A DNA stretch of 25,303 nucleotides from a virus. The stretch lies in the IMG/VR virus record IMGVR_UViG_3300037807_000553, positions 1-25,303 of that record. One strand, given 5' to 3'. The translations under genes were made by a program, and so were the position numbers. Every line of letters begins with the position of its first letter. Positions within the stretch are counted from its first letter, which is position 1. A model generated the notes under the pieces. The model had not been told where the DNA came from. It made no database searches and saw only the letters and a program-made list of their open reading frames with translations. Positions 6,461-11,822 of this stretch are shown one piece after another.

Positions 6461-7318
6461 TGAAAATAAAGTATTTTGTTTTGGATTTTTTATCTGCATA
6501 AGTGTATTTGAAAAACCATGCTCCGTTATTTCTTCTTTTACTGTCCAGGTTTTTTCAATCCACTTAGACCCCTGATTATAAAAATCTTTGATTATCTCAA
6601 ATCCATATCCCCTGCGCCCTAAGTTCTGCGCGGCTATGAGTGTTGATGCGCTTCCTGCTACGGGGTCAATGACGACTTCACCTTCATCCGTGAAAATAGT
6701 TATTAGTTTTTCCAATAATTTAACGGGTTTTTGCGTTGGGTGTATTTTGTCGTGCAGTTTGTTTTTTTTATCCTTTTCCCAATCTATGATATTGAAAACC
6801 ATCTTTCCATTGTTGTTGAACTTTGGCAACTTGTCACGATAAAAAAGCAATCCGTATTCAGCGTTACCGACCACGCGCATATTTGCCTTTAATACCTGCG
6901 CGGAGAAGTTCTTGCGAAAGATAAGATTTATATAGTTCTTGAAGCCGTGCCTGTTGCCAAGTTCAATAAGCGGGAATTGTTGCTCAAATGAGCAAAAGAC
7001 AATCATGCATGGGGCTTTGCCGCGTTCTTTTGGCTCTTTCACTAATAACTTGCTGGCAAAGTGGAAAAATTCATAAACATTGAAATTATGATCTCCGTTG
7101 AAAAAAGCCTTCCCAGCAAGTGCGCTTTCACCGTTTTTTCTATCCCCGCCTTTGTACCATGATGGGTTAGACCCATAGGCGTTTATGCCGATATTATAAG
7201 GGATGTCGGCTATAACGAGTTGAGCCTTTGGGATATGATAGCCTTTGAAGTTTTGAAAATTATCTCTGAATAGTTGCGCCTTTGTTTTCTTTTTTCTGTG
7301 TTCTTGTTTTGGTGTCAT
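6446..7318 (-). CDS. DNA methyltransferase (N4-cytosine/N6-adenine, beta-class order)
   Basis: 290 residues. Catalytic motif IV is DIPYN (38-42), a variant of DPPY. HPTQKP (193-198) and the cofactor motif DPVAGSAST (218-226) follow, the last binding S-adenosylmethionine. Motif IV before motif I is the beta-class order. The middle (about 60-180) should contain the DNA target domain. It methylates an exocyclic amino group of DNA, probably to hide the phage from host restriction. No restriction partner is present. The gene is AT-richer than its neighbours. Start is set by TAGGAG upstream, in a junction duplicated at 6444-6460. Confidence 0.9.
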   Translation of the reverse strand: MTPKQEHRKKKTKAQLFRDNFQNFKGYHIPKAQLVIADIPYNIGINAYGSNPSWYKGGDRKNGESALAGKAFFNGDHNFNVYEFFHFASKLLVKEPKERGKAPCMIVFCSFEQQFPLIELGNRHGFKNYINLIFRKNFSAQVLKANMRVVGNAEYGLLFYRDKLPKFNNNGKMVFNIIDWEKDKKNKLHDKIHPTQKPVKLLEKLITIFTDEGEVVIDPVAGSASTLIAAQNLGRRGYGFEIIKDFYNQGSKWIEKTWTVKEEITEHGFSNTLMQIKNPKQNTLFSRSKP

Positions 7319-7329
7319 GGTTTGCTCCT
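7313..7329 (-). repeat. Duplicated 17-nt ribosome-site/start junction (copy 2)
   Basis: Identical to 6444-6460. It joins the SWIM-like gene to the methyltransferase through an ATGA overlap. Confidence 0.75.
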
Positions 7330-7590
7330 ATTGTGAAACTCTAAGGCTTTATCGCCATTCAAAAAAAACTCTACCGCCAACTTATGACAGCAAAGTCTTC
7401 CTTCTTGATGCACGTTGCCTAAAAACTCGCCAGAGCTATGCACGCATAAAGACTTGTGTATGTTAGGGAAGTGAACGATGTAATCACTCTCGCCACCTGA
7501 AACCGCAAATGTTTGAACGTCTATTTTCTCAACAATGCGTTTGCGTGCGCTGTTTCTCATTCTGTTTGTGCCTATGAATTTCCTACTCAT
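7315..7590 (-). CDS. SWIM-like zinc-finger protein
   Basis: The start at 7590 is chosen for AGGAG 5 nt upstream; an earlier ATG at 7614 has none. The product has 91 residues. The first 22 are basic (SRKF, RMRNSARKRIVEK). SDYIVHFPNIHKSLCVH (35-51) and LCCHKLAVEFFL (66-77) resemble the SWIM pattern CxC...CxH, here C49xH51 and C67xH69. SWIM domains bind DNA or protein partners. The stop overlaps the methyltransferase start, and a promoter and structured leader lie upstream, so it is the first gene of a sub-operon. Confidence 0.55.
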   Translation of the reverse strand: MSRKFIGTNRMRNSARKRIVEKIDVQTFAVSGGESDYIVHFPNIHKSLCVHSSGEFLGNVHQEGRLCCHKLAVEFFLNGDKALEFHNRSKP

Positions 7591-7610
7591 CTTCTCTCCT
7601 AAAATAAAAA

Positions 7611-7694
7611 GCAACCCTTTTTCAAGTGTTGGTGCTAAGGGTAGTCGTTGTCATCCAGTAAATGACGCACACTCAGCACTTGAAAAAAAATTGC
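7611..7694 (-). ncRNA. Structured 5' leader with an 18-bp stem
   Basis: In the leftward RNA, bases 7694-7677 pair with 7628-7611 over 18 consecutive pairs, three of them G-U. On the rightward strand these three positions would be C-A mismatches. Inner stems are 7672-7676 with 7635-7639 and 7662-7666 with 7650-7654. It lies between the promoter at 7746-7774 and the ribosome site of the gene at 7590. It may be a regulatory leader or a stable small RNA. Confidence 0.6.
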
Positions 7695-7745
7695 TTCGTT
7701 CTGGTTACTATTCGCGGCGACTACTCCGCTTTTTCTTACTCCAAA

Positions 7746-7774
7746 ATATTACTACAGGTTGCCATAAGAGTCAA
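7746..7774 (-). promoter_or_regulatory. Leftward sigma70-like promoter
   Basis: TTGACT (7774-7769) and TAATAT (7751-7746) are separated by exactly 17 nt on the leftward strand. Transcription would start near 7739, produce the structured leader at 7611-7694, and then cover the SWIM-like, methyltransferase and replication genes. The -35 box overlaps the stop of the 37-residue membrane gene. Confidence 0.6.
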
Positions 7775-7884
7775 GGGCGAAGTTTTCTCCGCACCCACAT
7801 ACAAAGTTCTGACGGTATCAAGATAATAAACAAGATTACCGCCGCCCACAGTGGAAGATCGCCGCTAATTGTGCTTCGTTTCAT
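7771..7884 (-). CDS. 37-residue single-span membrane microprotein
   Basis: The ATG at 7884 overlaps the end of the 88-residue gene. An A/G-rich but weak ribosome site (AAAGAAAA) lies upstream. PLWAAVILFIILIPSELCMW (11-30) is one hydrophobic span and is followed by VRRKLRP, a positive tail that should stay in the cytoplasm. Function unknown. The following 180 nt carry only a promoter and an RNA leader. Confidence 0.5.
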   Translation of the reverse strand: MKRSTISGDLPLWAAVILFIILIPSELCMWVRRKLRP

Positions 7885-8131
7885 TTATTTTCTTTGCGAT
7901 ATAGATAGTATTTTTTTTTGCGTCTATTCTGATTCTGAGCTTAATCCCATTTTTATAATATAAGTTTCTGGCATTTCTGGCTAGAGTTACACACTCTTTA
8001 CCGTTTTTCAACTGACTTATTTTGATGTATTCGCCAGCGTCCGCCTTATCTATTTCTCTAAAAACATCAGCGTATTTTGTATTTCTTCTAAGCATTTTGA
8101 CTTCACTATTTGTTGCTTTTGATATCTTCAT
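7865..8131 (-). CDS. Small basic alpha/beta protein, unknown function
   Basis: 88 residues with AAGGAG 6 nt before the ATG. The composition is strongly basic. Helical NSEVKMLRRNTKYADVFREI (8-27) is followed by ECVTLARNARNLYYKNGI and a beta hairpin (LRIRIDAKKNTIYIAKK). The shape would suit a nucleic-acid binder, but no family is recognised. It starts 11 nt after the stop of the 28-residue membrane gene. Confidence 0.6.
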   Translation of the reverse strand: MKISKATNSEVKMLRRNTKYADVFREIDKADAGEYIKISQLKNGKECVTLARNARNLYYKNGIKLRIRIDAKKNTIYIAKKINETKHN

Positions 8132-8141
8132 TTCTTCTCCT

Positions 8142-8228
8142 TTATAGTAACCATATCAACCCACAAGCGCACGCTGTAATCAGTAGCCCGATGCAGATGC
8201 CCTTTGCGGGGTTGCCGAGAATGTTCAT
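8142..8228 (-). CDS. 28-residue single-span membrane microprotein
   Basis: The ATG at 8228 overlaps the stop of the pentapeptide gene (ATGA), and the stop abuts the AAGGAG of the next gene. KGICIGLLITACACGLIWLL is one hydrophobic helix rich in Cys and Gly. No ribosome site is obvious, so it would depend on coupling. Function unknown. Confidence 0.5.
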   Translation of the reverse strand: MNILGNPAKGICIGLLITACACGLIWLL

Positions 8229-8965
8229 GCCGCTAGATTTTCTGAAACTGTTTTAATCCATGCGCCGTACATTGTTAGCTCGCTCTTGCTATAACCATAT
8301 TTTAGCCCGATTTCTTTGTAGTTCTTAAGCCAGTATTTAACAGTGTGGCGTTCACAGCCTATTGATATATGGGTGGCGGTTGCAATGCAGTGATGATGCC
8401 CGAAATATGCGATATAAAACACTTTGCCTTGCGCGTTATTCAGTTCCGCATAATTCAGTTGCGCGTTATTCAGTTTCGCGTTATTCAGTTCCGCATAATT
8501 CAGTTGCGCGTTATTCAGTTTCGCGTTATTCAGTTGCGCGTCATTCAGTTTCGCGTTATTCAGTTGCGCGTCATTCAGTTTCGCGTTATTCAGTTGCGCG
8601 TTATTCAGTTCCGCATAATTCAGTTCCGCGTTATTCAGTTTCGCGTCATTCAGTTGCGCGTCATTCAGTTTCGCGTTATTCAGTTCCGCGGCATTCAGTT
8701 GCGCGTTATTCAGTTGCGCGTCATTCAGTTGCGCGTCATTCAGTTTCGCGTTATTCAGTTCCGCGGCATTCAGTTGCGCGTAATTCAGTTTCACGTTATT
8801 CAGTTGCGCGTTATTCAGTTCCGCGTTATTCAGTTGCGCGTCATTCAGTTTCGCGTAATTAAAAGAAATACCATTCTTTACCCCATCTTCCAGTAATTCT
8901 TTTATTGTTTCAAAGTCGCCTTTGTGCAATACGCTACCGTCAATCCAGCTATATATTTTTATCAT
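8225..8965 (-). CDS. Pentapeptide-repeat protein with C-terminal domain
   Basis: 246 residues. After a short N-terminal domain (MIKIYSWIDGSVLHKGDF, 1-37) come 28 uninterrupted pentapeptides of the A(K/Q/E)LN(N/D/Y/A) type (38-177). They should build a right-handed four-sided beta-helix about seven coils long. The C-terminal 69 residues (GKVFYIAYFGHHHCIA, IGCERHTVKYWLKNY) form a separate domain often found after such repeats. Some pentapeptide proteins mimic DNA and bind gyrase, but this acts here only as a possibility. AAGGAG precedes the start, and it is the first leftward gene after the divergent control region, so it is transcribed early. Confidence 0.85.
   Translation of the reverse strand: MIKIYSWIDGSVLHKGDFETIKELLEDGVKNGISFNYAKLNDAQLNNAELNNAQLNNVKLNYAQLNAAELNNAKLNDAQLNDAQLNNAQLNAAELNNAKLNDAQLNDAKLNNAELNYAELNNAQLNNAKLNDAQLNNAKLNDAQLNNAKLNNAQLNYAELNNAKLNNAQLNYAELNNAQGKVFYIAYFGHHHCIATATHISIGCERHTVKYWLKNYKEIGLKYGYSKSELTMYGAWIKTVSENLAA
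8435..8854. repeat. Tandem 15-bp DNA repeat encoding the pentapeptides
   Basis: About 28 near-identical 15-bp units (core ATTCAGTT(G/T/C)CGCG on the rightward strand) run head to tail, with a 30-bp higher-order pattern in places. Codon choice is nearly fixed, so the array looks recently expanded or homogenised and should be prone to copy-number change. Confidence 0.9.
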
Positions 8966-8987
8966 TATTTTTTCTCCTTATGCGTTC

Positions 8988-9015
8988 ATTATACACAAAA
9001 GAGCGCAGAAATCAA
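8988..9015 (-). promoter_or_regulatory. Leftward early promoter
   Basis: TTGATT (9015-9010) and a perfect TATAAT (8993-8988) are separated by 16 nt on the leftward strand. Transcription would start near 8981, just before AAGGAG of the pentapeptide gene, leaving a very short leader. Confidence 0.65.
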
Positions 9016-9055
9016 GGAAATTAGTACCAAAACACTATTTTGGTCGCTTTTTCTA

Positions 9056-9083
9056 TTGACAAGCGAGTCATTATCAGTATAAT
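9056..9083 (+). promoter_or_regulatory. Strong consensus rightward promoter
   Basis: TTGACA (9056-9061) and TATAAT (9078-9083), both perfect sigma70 boxes, are 16 nt apart. The predicted start near 9090 is the A of the first ATG, so the mRNA may be leaderless. The spacer contains the block at 9061-9075 that also occurs at 188-202, which is well placed for a repressor. Confidence 0.75.
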
Positions 9084-9089
9084 GGAAGA

Positions 9090-9236
9090 ATGGAATTAAT
9101 AATTTTTACATTGGCTTGTTTTTTAGTTAGCTGTTTTGTGGGGATTTTTATAAACAGAAAAGATGAACGAGAGATAAAAGAAGCTGGTCAGTGGGAAGAT
9201 TATAGCGCGTCTATGGCGCAAAGGAAGGAAGCATGA
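9090..9236 (+). CDS. 48-residue membrane-anchored protein
   Basis: The frame opens at 9090 and ends with TGA overlapping the next ATG (ATGA at 9233). ELIIFTLACFLVSCFVGIFI (2-21) is a single N-terminal membrane span. It is followed by a charged tail (NRKDEREIKEAGQWEDY). The usual ribosome site is missing because the -10 box ends 6 nt before the ATG; translation from a leaderless mRNA is likely. It is the first rightward gene and partners the membrane protein at 9233. Function unknown. Confidence 0.6.
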   Translation: MELIIFTLACFLVSCFVGIFINRKDEREIKEAGQWEDYSASMAQRKEA

Positions 9237-9880
9237 AGGATTTATCTAAATGGATTGGAAAGTTGATGTTTTGGGGAATGGCTATCGCGCTGATTACTTA
9301 CGCGGCAAGTCGAACACTGGACTTTGTGTCTAACACCCTTCCACAAGAAGATCGAATGGTTGGCTACCTGGCTTTAGCGGCAACGACCATCGGTGCTATT
9401 GCGTGGCTTCTCACGTTCCTGCAAAACTCAGAAGGTATCGCGCAAAAAGGTATCGCTCTTGTTATGATCGTTTTAGATGTTGGCGGTGAAATCGTTTTGT
9501 TTACTGTTGATACCTTGATGCGTTCAGGTGAAGCGGGTTTGACCAGAGTATTGACCGCCGAAGAAGTCCGTATGACTGTTATGGGGATGTCTATTCTTAT
9601 TGGTCTTAATATTATTGCTACTTTCGCTTTTCACATCATGGATATTGAGAATATGGAAAACATGGAAGAACAATTATCCGATTGGAAAATTCGACTAGCT
9701 ATCCAAAAGGCAAAGCGAGAAAAAGCAACCAGCATCGCAGAAGAAATCGCTAATCGTGAAGCTGAAAAGTACGCAAAGACTCAGCGACAAAAAGACCGCA
9801 CGGATAGAACTTTGCCAAAAGGTGTTCCTGTAATGGCGGCTGAGACTGAACAAGAAAATTTAGCAGACAGCCAACGGTAG
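9233..9880 (+). CDS. Four-span membrane protein with coiled cytoplasmic tail
   Basis: 215 residues, with AAGGAAGG before the ATG. Hydrophobic spans lie at about 8-25, 42-62, 72-96 and 113-136. A highly charged helical tail (137-215) follows, with repeated Glu/Lys/Arg heptad-like stretches (IENMENMEEQL, IQKAKREKATSIAEEIANREAEKYAK). An even span number puts both ends on the same side, probably the cytoplasm. Being first in the rightward unit under a consensus promoter, it may act early at the host membrane, such as in exclusion or take-over. This is inference; no family is recognised. Its 3' end enters the GTTGGC motif cluster. Confidence 0.7.
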   Translation: MKDLSKWIGKLMFWGMAIALITYAASRTLDFVSNTLPQEDRMVGYLALAATTIGAIAWLLTFLQNSEGIAQKGIALVMIVLDVGGEIVLFTVDTLMRSGEAGLTRVLTAEEVRMTVMGMSILIGLNIIATFAFHIMDIENMENMEEQLSDWKIRLAIQKAKREKATSIAEEIANREAEKYAKTQRQKDRTDRTLPKGVPVMAAETEQENLADSQR

Positions 9881-9924
9881 ACAGCCCCGCTCCGTTGGCA
9901 GATGGGGGAGTGTTGGCAGAATTG

Positions 9925-10158
9925 ATGCGTGACCTTCCAACACTCCCTAATACCGTTGGCATTGACCTTTCAAAATTGCGCCCTGAGAAACGCGCACACC
10001 CGAAAGACCACCCAACACTAGCAGGTGAAATCTTTGGAGTTTATTACCGCCTGAGAGTGAACGGAGAAGATATAAAGAGTAAATATTATGGCAAAAGACA
10101 TCAAAACTTCGAGTACCACAAAAGCAAATATATCGCTTACAGAGACAGAAAAAAATAA
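9925..10158 (+). CDS. Small basic protein, unknown function
   Basis: With ATG 9925 the product is 77 residues; TTG 9922, GTG 9910 or TTG 9895 are alternatives, and no start has a well-placed ribosome site. It is basic (LSKLRPEKRAHPKDHP) with a beta-like YYRLRVNGEDIKSKYYGKR and a Lys/Arg/Tyr tail. The last 71 nt overlap the 63-residue gene in another frame, so either the two share DNA or one is false. The coding stretch contains four of the GTTGGC motifs. Confidence 0.4.
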   Translation: MRDLPTLPNTVGIDLSKLRPEKRAHPKDHPTLAGEIFGVYYRLRVNGEDIKSKYYGKRHQNFEYHKSKYIAYRDRKK

Positions 10159-10279
10159 AATCATAGCGTTGGCAGTTCTCAAAGACGCTGTTGATAATGC
10201 CCTGAGTGTTGGCATCATCAAGAAAACATATTACAAGAAAGCCAACACTACGCTTATTGCTTGTGAAGGTGAATTATGA
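10088..10279 (+). CDS. Small protein coupled to the SH3 lipoprotein
   Basis: 63 residues. Polar N-terminus (MAKDIKTSSTTKANISLTETEKN), then helical IIALAVLKDAVDNALSVGIIKKTYYKK. The stop overlaps the lipoprotein ATG (ATGA), which supports it being translated. A weak AAGAG lies 9 nt before the start. No membrane span or known motif. The overlap with the gene at 9925 lowers confidence. Confidence 0.45.
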   Translation: MAKDIKTSSTTKANISLTETEKNKIIALAVLKDAVDNALSVGIIKKTYYKKANTTLIACEGEL

Positions 10280-10614
10280 AAAACCGTTGGCTTATCATAG
10301 TGTTGGCATTTTCTCTAGCTTGCGGCGTAACCGCGCCAACTGCCAACACTCTAACAATGGCAACCCGCCCCGCGCCAACAGAAATGCTAACGGTGCAACC
10401 TACCAGAAAGCCACAGGACGCGCCAACAATGACGGTAGCGCATGTAACGGGTAAATGGCACTTACGATATGCACCTGGCGGCGGTGGCGTGACAGTGGCG
10501 TTTTTAGAAAATGTGGAAGTTGTGATTATAGATCGGCGTGATGGCTGGCTACAGGTGCAAACGCTAACGCAACCGATACTATCGGGCTGGGTAAATGATG
10601 GAGCGATAAAATGA
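10276..10614 (+). CDS. Lipoprotein with SH3 domain
   Basis: 112 residues; AAGGTG precedes the ATG. Residues 1-15 are a lipoprotein signal peptide with lipobox SLAC (13-16), so Cys16 would be lipid-modified and the protein anchored outside the cytoplasmic membrane. A Thr/Pro/Ala-rich linker (17-52) leads to a bacterial SH3 domain (about 55-112: WHLRYAPGGGG, VEVVIIDRRDGWLQV, GWVNDGAIK). Such domains bind peptides or cell wall. A phage lipoprotein made with membrane proteins may block superinfection or help lysis; this is inference. The linker codons contain several GCCAAC motifs. Confidence 0.75.
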   Translation: MKNRWLIIVLAFSLACGVTAPTANTLTMATRPAPTEMLTVQPTRKPQDAPTMTVAHVTGKWHLRYAPGGGGVTVAFLENVEVVIIDRRDGWLQVQTLTQPILSGWVNDGAIK

Positions 10615-10627
10615 ATAGGACTATAAT

Positions 10628-10756
10628 TTGTGGCTTGCCTTGATACCGTCAAGCGTTATTTATGGGGCTTGGGTCGTAGGCTTGATGATTTCAGACGCGG
10701 CGCATATACATAATGGATGTAATAAATTGCGGTTAACCGTAAAGGTGAATAGATGA
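10628..10756 (+). CDS. 42-residue single-span membrane microprotein (TTG start)
   Basis: The frame lacks an early ATG. TTG at 10628 has AGGA 7 nt upstream and gives LWLALIPSSVIYGAWVVGLM, one clear membrane span, followed by a polar C-terminus with basic residues. The stop overlaps the next ATG (ATGA at 10753), as in other real pairs here. Function unknown; a holin-like role is conceivable but not shown. Confidence 0.45.
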   Translation: MWLALIPSSVIYGAWVVGLMISDAAHIHNGCNKLRLTVKVNR

Positions 10757-10995
10757 TAAAAAGAATAACACCGCTAAAAAAGACACGGCGCGGAAAGAGC
10801 ATATTGCCAAAGCGATACTGCGCAAGTTGCGAGAAAACACAAACACCGCTTATATCAGGCGAGTTGCACGGGGCAAGCATGTACAAAGGTGAAGTTGACG
10901 AGCATCTTGATAGCGTGGACGTTGGCTTAGCCTTGACTTGTCGAAGCTGCGGGGCTGTGATCGGCTCTGGGCGCGGTGATATAGATATAGTATAG
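10753..10995 (+). CDS. Zinc-ribbon protein
   Basis: 80 residues, with AAAGGTG before the ATG. A basic N-terminus (MIKRITPLKKTRRGKS) precedes CASC (23-26) and CRSC (63-66), a four-cysteine zinc site. The end is acidic (GRGDIDIV). The basic arm and zinc ribbon would fit nucleic-acid binding. It lies between two microprotein membrane genes. Function not recognised. Confidence 0.65.
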   Translation: MIKRITPLKKTRRGKSILPKRYCASCEKTQTPLISGELHGASMYKGEVDEHLDSVDVGLALTCRSCGAVIGSGRGDIDIV

Positions 10996-11004
10996 GAGAA
11001 TAAA

Positions 11005-11103
11005 ATGAGCGAAAAAACCAAAAAGATAATCCTAGTCGCATGGGCTGCGATTGCGACCCCGTTTATTCTGCTAATGATAGCGTGGGGGCTTGCTAATGGC
11101 TAG
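11005..11103 (+). CDS. 32-residue single-span membrane microprotein
   Basis: ATG at 11005 has AGGAG 6 nt upstream. A charged start (MSEKTKK) leads into IILVAWAAIATPFILLMIAWGLA, one membrane span. The stop lies inside the start of the next gene. N-in topology is expected from the lysines. Function unknown. Confidence 0.6.
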   Translation: MSEKTKKIILVAWAAIATPFILLMIAWGLANG

Positions 11104-11314
11104 ATATTATCGTTATTACTCAAGGATAAAAAACAGTACAAACCGCGCCGCTGAATTTGACGAGATGGTATCAAAACAGGGTGAGATTTCGCAAGCTATA
11201 GCTAAGAACGATCTGCGTATTATGCAAAATAGCGGCTTGGGCGAAAAGGGTGCAAAAGAGTTGTTATTGCAGGTATATAAATATTTGGCAAAAAAGAAGG
11301 CGAAGGATGAATAA
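11096..11314 (+). CDS. Small basic helical protein
   Basis: 72 residues starting MARYYRYYSRIKNSTNRAAEFDEM, then mainly helical (GEISQAIAKNDLRIMQNSGLGEKGAKELLLQ), ending in KKKAKDE. The ATG at 11096 lies 8 nt inside the preceding gene with a G-rich upstream stretch. The stop overlaps the resolvase start region. No family recognised; nucleic-acid binding is possible because of the basic charge. Confidence 0.55.
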   Translation: MARYYRYYSRIKNSTNRAAEFDEMVSKQGEISQAIAKNDLRIMQNSGLGEKGAKELLLQVYKYLAKKKAKDE

Positions 11315-11705
11315 TCACAAACTCTTGATACACTTTCCTAGCAGGATATTGAGCGGCAATAGTACCGCCCATTGGCGTAGAAAGGCAGAAGTCAAGAAGA
11401 TAGAGCAACTCAAAACCTTAGAAGCGATAGGCAAGCACGGGAGCTTTTATCTACCAGATGCGCTTTACATAGTTCAGCGGATTGTATTTTTCCCGCCTGA
11501 TAAACGCAAAAGGGACGATGATAATTTTATGATTGCGCTCAAGGCGGCGCGTGATACCATCTTCGCACAGAGTGACGAGCATGACGATAGTCAGATCAGG
11601 TTAACGATTATCGAGTGGGGCGAAGTCTGCAAAGGCGGCGCGGTTGGGCTTGAGTTCAGCCCATTCGTGGAATACGAAAAGGAAAGGGTGAAGGATTGGG
11701 AATAG
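11307..11705 (+). CDS. rusA: RusA-type Holliday junction resolvase
   Basis: 132 residues from ATG 11307, with GAAGG just upstream; a longer frame from 11250 lacks a ribosome site. The RusA features are STAHWRRKAEVKK (19-31), FPP (62-64), RKRDDDN (67-73) with the metal-binding aspartates, the helix ALKAARDTIF (77-86), and a further pair of aspartates (DDS, 93-95). RusA dimers cut four-way junctions symmetrically. In phages this clears branched DNA before packaging, which fits the position just ahead of the packaging genes. Length is normal for the family. Confidence 0.85.
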   Translation: MNNHKLLIHFPSRILSGNSTAHWRRKAEVKKIEQLKTLEAIGKHGSFYLPDALYIVQRIVFFPPDKRKRDDDNFMIALKAARDTIFAQSDEHDDSQIRLTIIEWGEVCKGGAVGLEFSPFVEYEKERVKDWE

Positions 11706-11720
11706 TAATGTTTTTTAGTG

Positions 11721-11726
11721 TATAAT
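11721..11726 (+). promoter_or_regulatory. Candidate -10 box (TATAAT) for the holin-like unit
   Basis: A perfect TATAAT lies in the 117-nt gap after the resolvase. TTGGGA is present upstream but 19 nt away, so the -35 is weak. Transcription would start near 11733, inside the left arm of the hairpin at 11730-11794. Confidence 0.45.
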
Positions 11727-11729
11727 AGG

Positions 11730-11794
11730 AATACAGCGGACAAAATTCGACCTCATGTCGTGTGGCTGGCAATCGGTCCTATATCCGCTGTATT
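11730..11794 (+). ncRNA. 5'-terminal stem-loop leader of the holin-like gene
   Basis: AATACAGCGGA (11730-11740) and TCCGCTGTATT (11784-11794) form a perfect 11-bp stem around a 43-nt loop with an inner CGAC/GTCG hairpin (11749-11761). A T-rich stretch (TTTATTC) follows, so it could also act as a weak terminator. The AGGAG of the gene at 11823 comes 16 nt later. Confidence 0.5.
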
Positions 11795-11822
11795 TTATTC
11801 ATCCCCTATAGGAGATACAAAA

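Larger units (their letters stand above)
9870..10428. repeat. Cluster of about 15 GTTGGC/GCCAAC motifs in inverted pairs
   Basis: Copies begin at 9870, 9892, 9910, 9937, 9953, 10012, 10166, 10206, 10241, 10284, 10300, 10335, 10341, 10374 and 10422, most in the longer forms CCGTTGGCA or GTGTTGGCA (or reverse; the two at 9937 and 10012 are the shorter CCAACAC). Perfect inverted pairs include 9870-9877/9892-9899 (8 bp), 9906-9916/9937-9947 (11 bp), 10205-10213/10241-10249 (9 bp) and 10299-10308/10341-10350 (10 bp). By eye, the rest of the window has only about a dozen scattered copies. They cross several reading frames, so protein coding does not explain them. Possible roles are a protein-binding array, centromere-like site or packaging/replication site. 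Confidence 0.65.

Noticed and set aside
7611-7694. Small transposable element because of terminal inverted repeats
   Set aside because: No target duplication is present, and the repeat arms fit as RNA with G-U pairs on one strand only.
8435-8854. CRISPR-like array
   Set aside because: Units are contiguous 15-mers without unique spacers and are in frame as pentapeptides.
8362-8896. Two long rightward frames with RYSV or RVIQ repeats
   Set aside because: They are mirror readings of the pentapeptide DNA repeat; they lack a ribosome site, and the leftward frame has a real C-terminal domain and start signals.
9082-9099. Earlier ATG at 9082 in the -10 box
   Set aside because: It gives only five codons before a stop.
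11718-11822. N-terminal extension of the holin-like protein
   Set aside because: The extension crosses the promoter and hairpin and has no ribosome site; AGGAG at the ATG at 11823 is clear.
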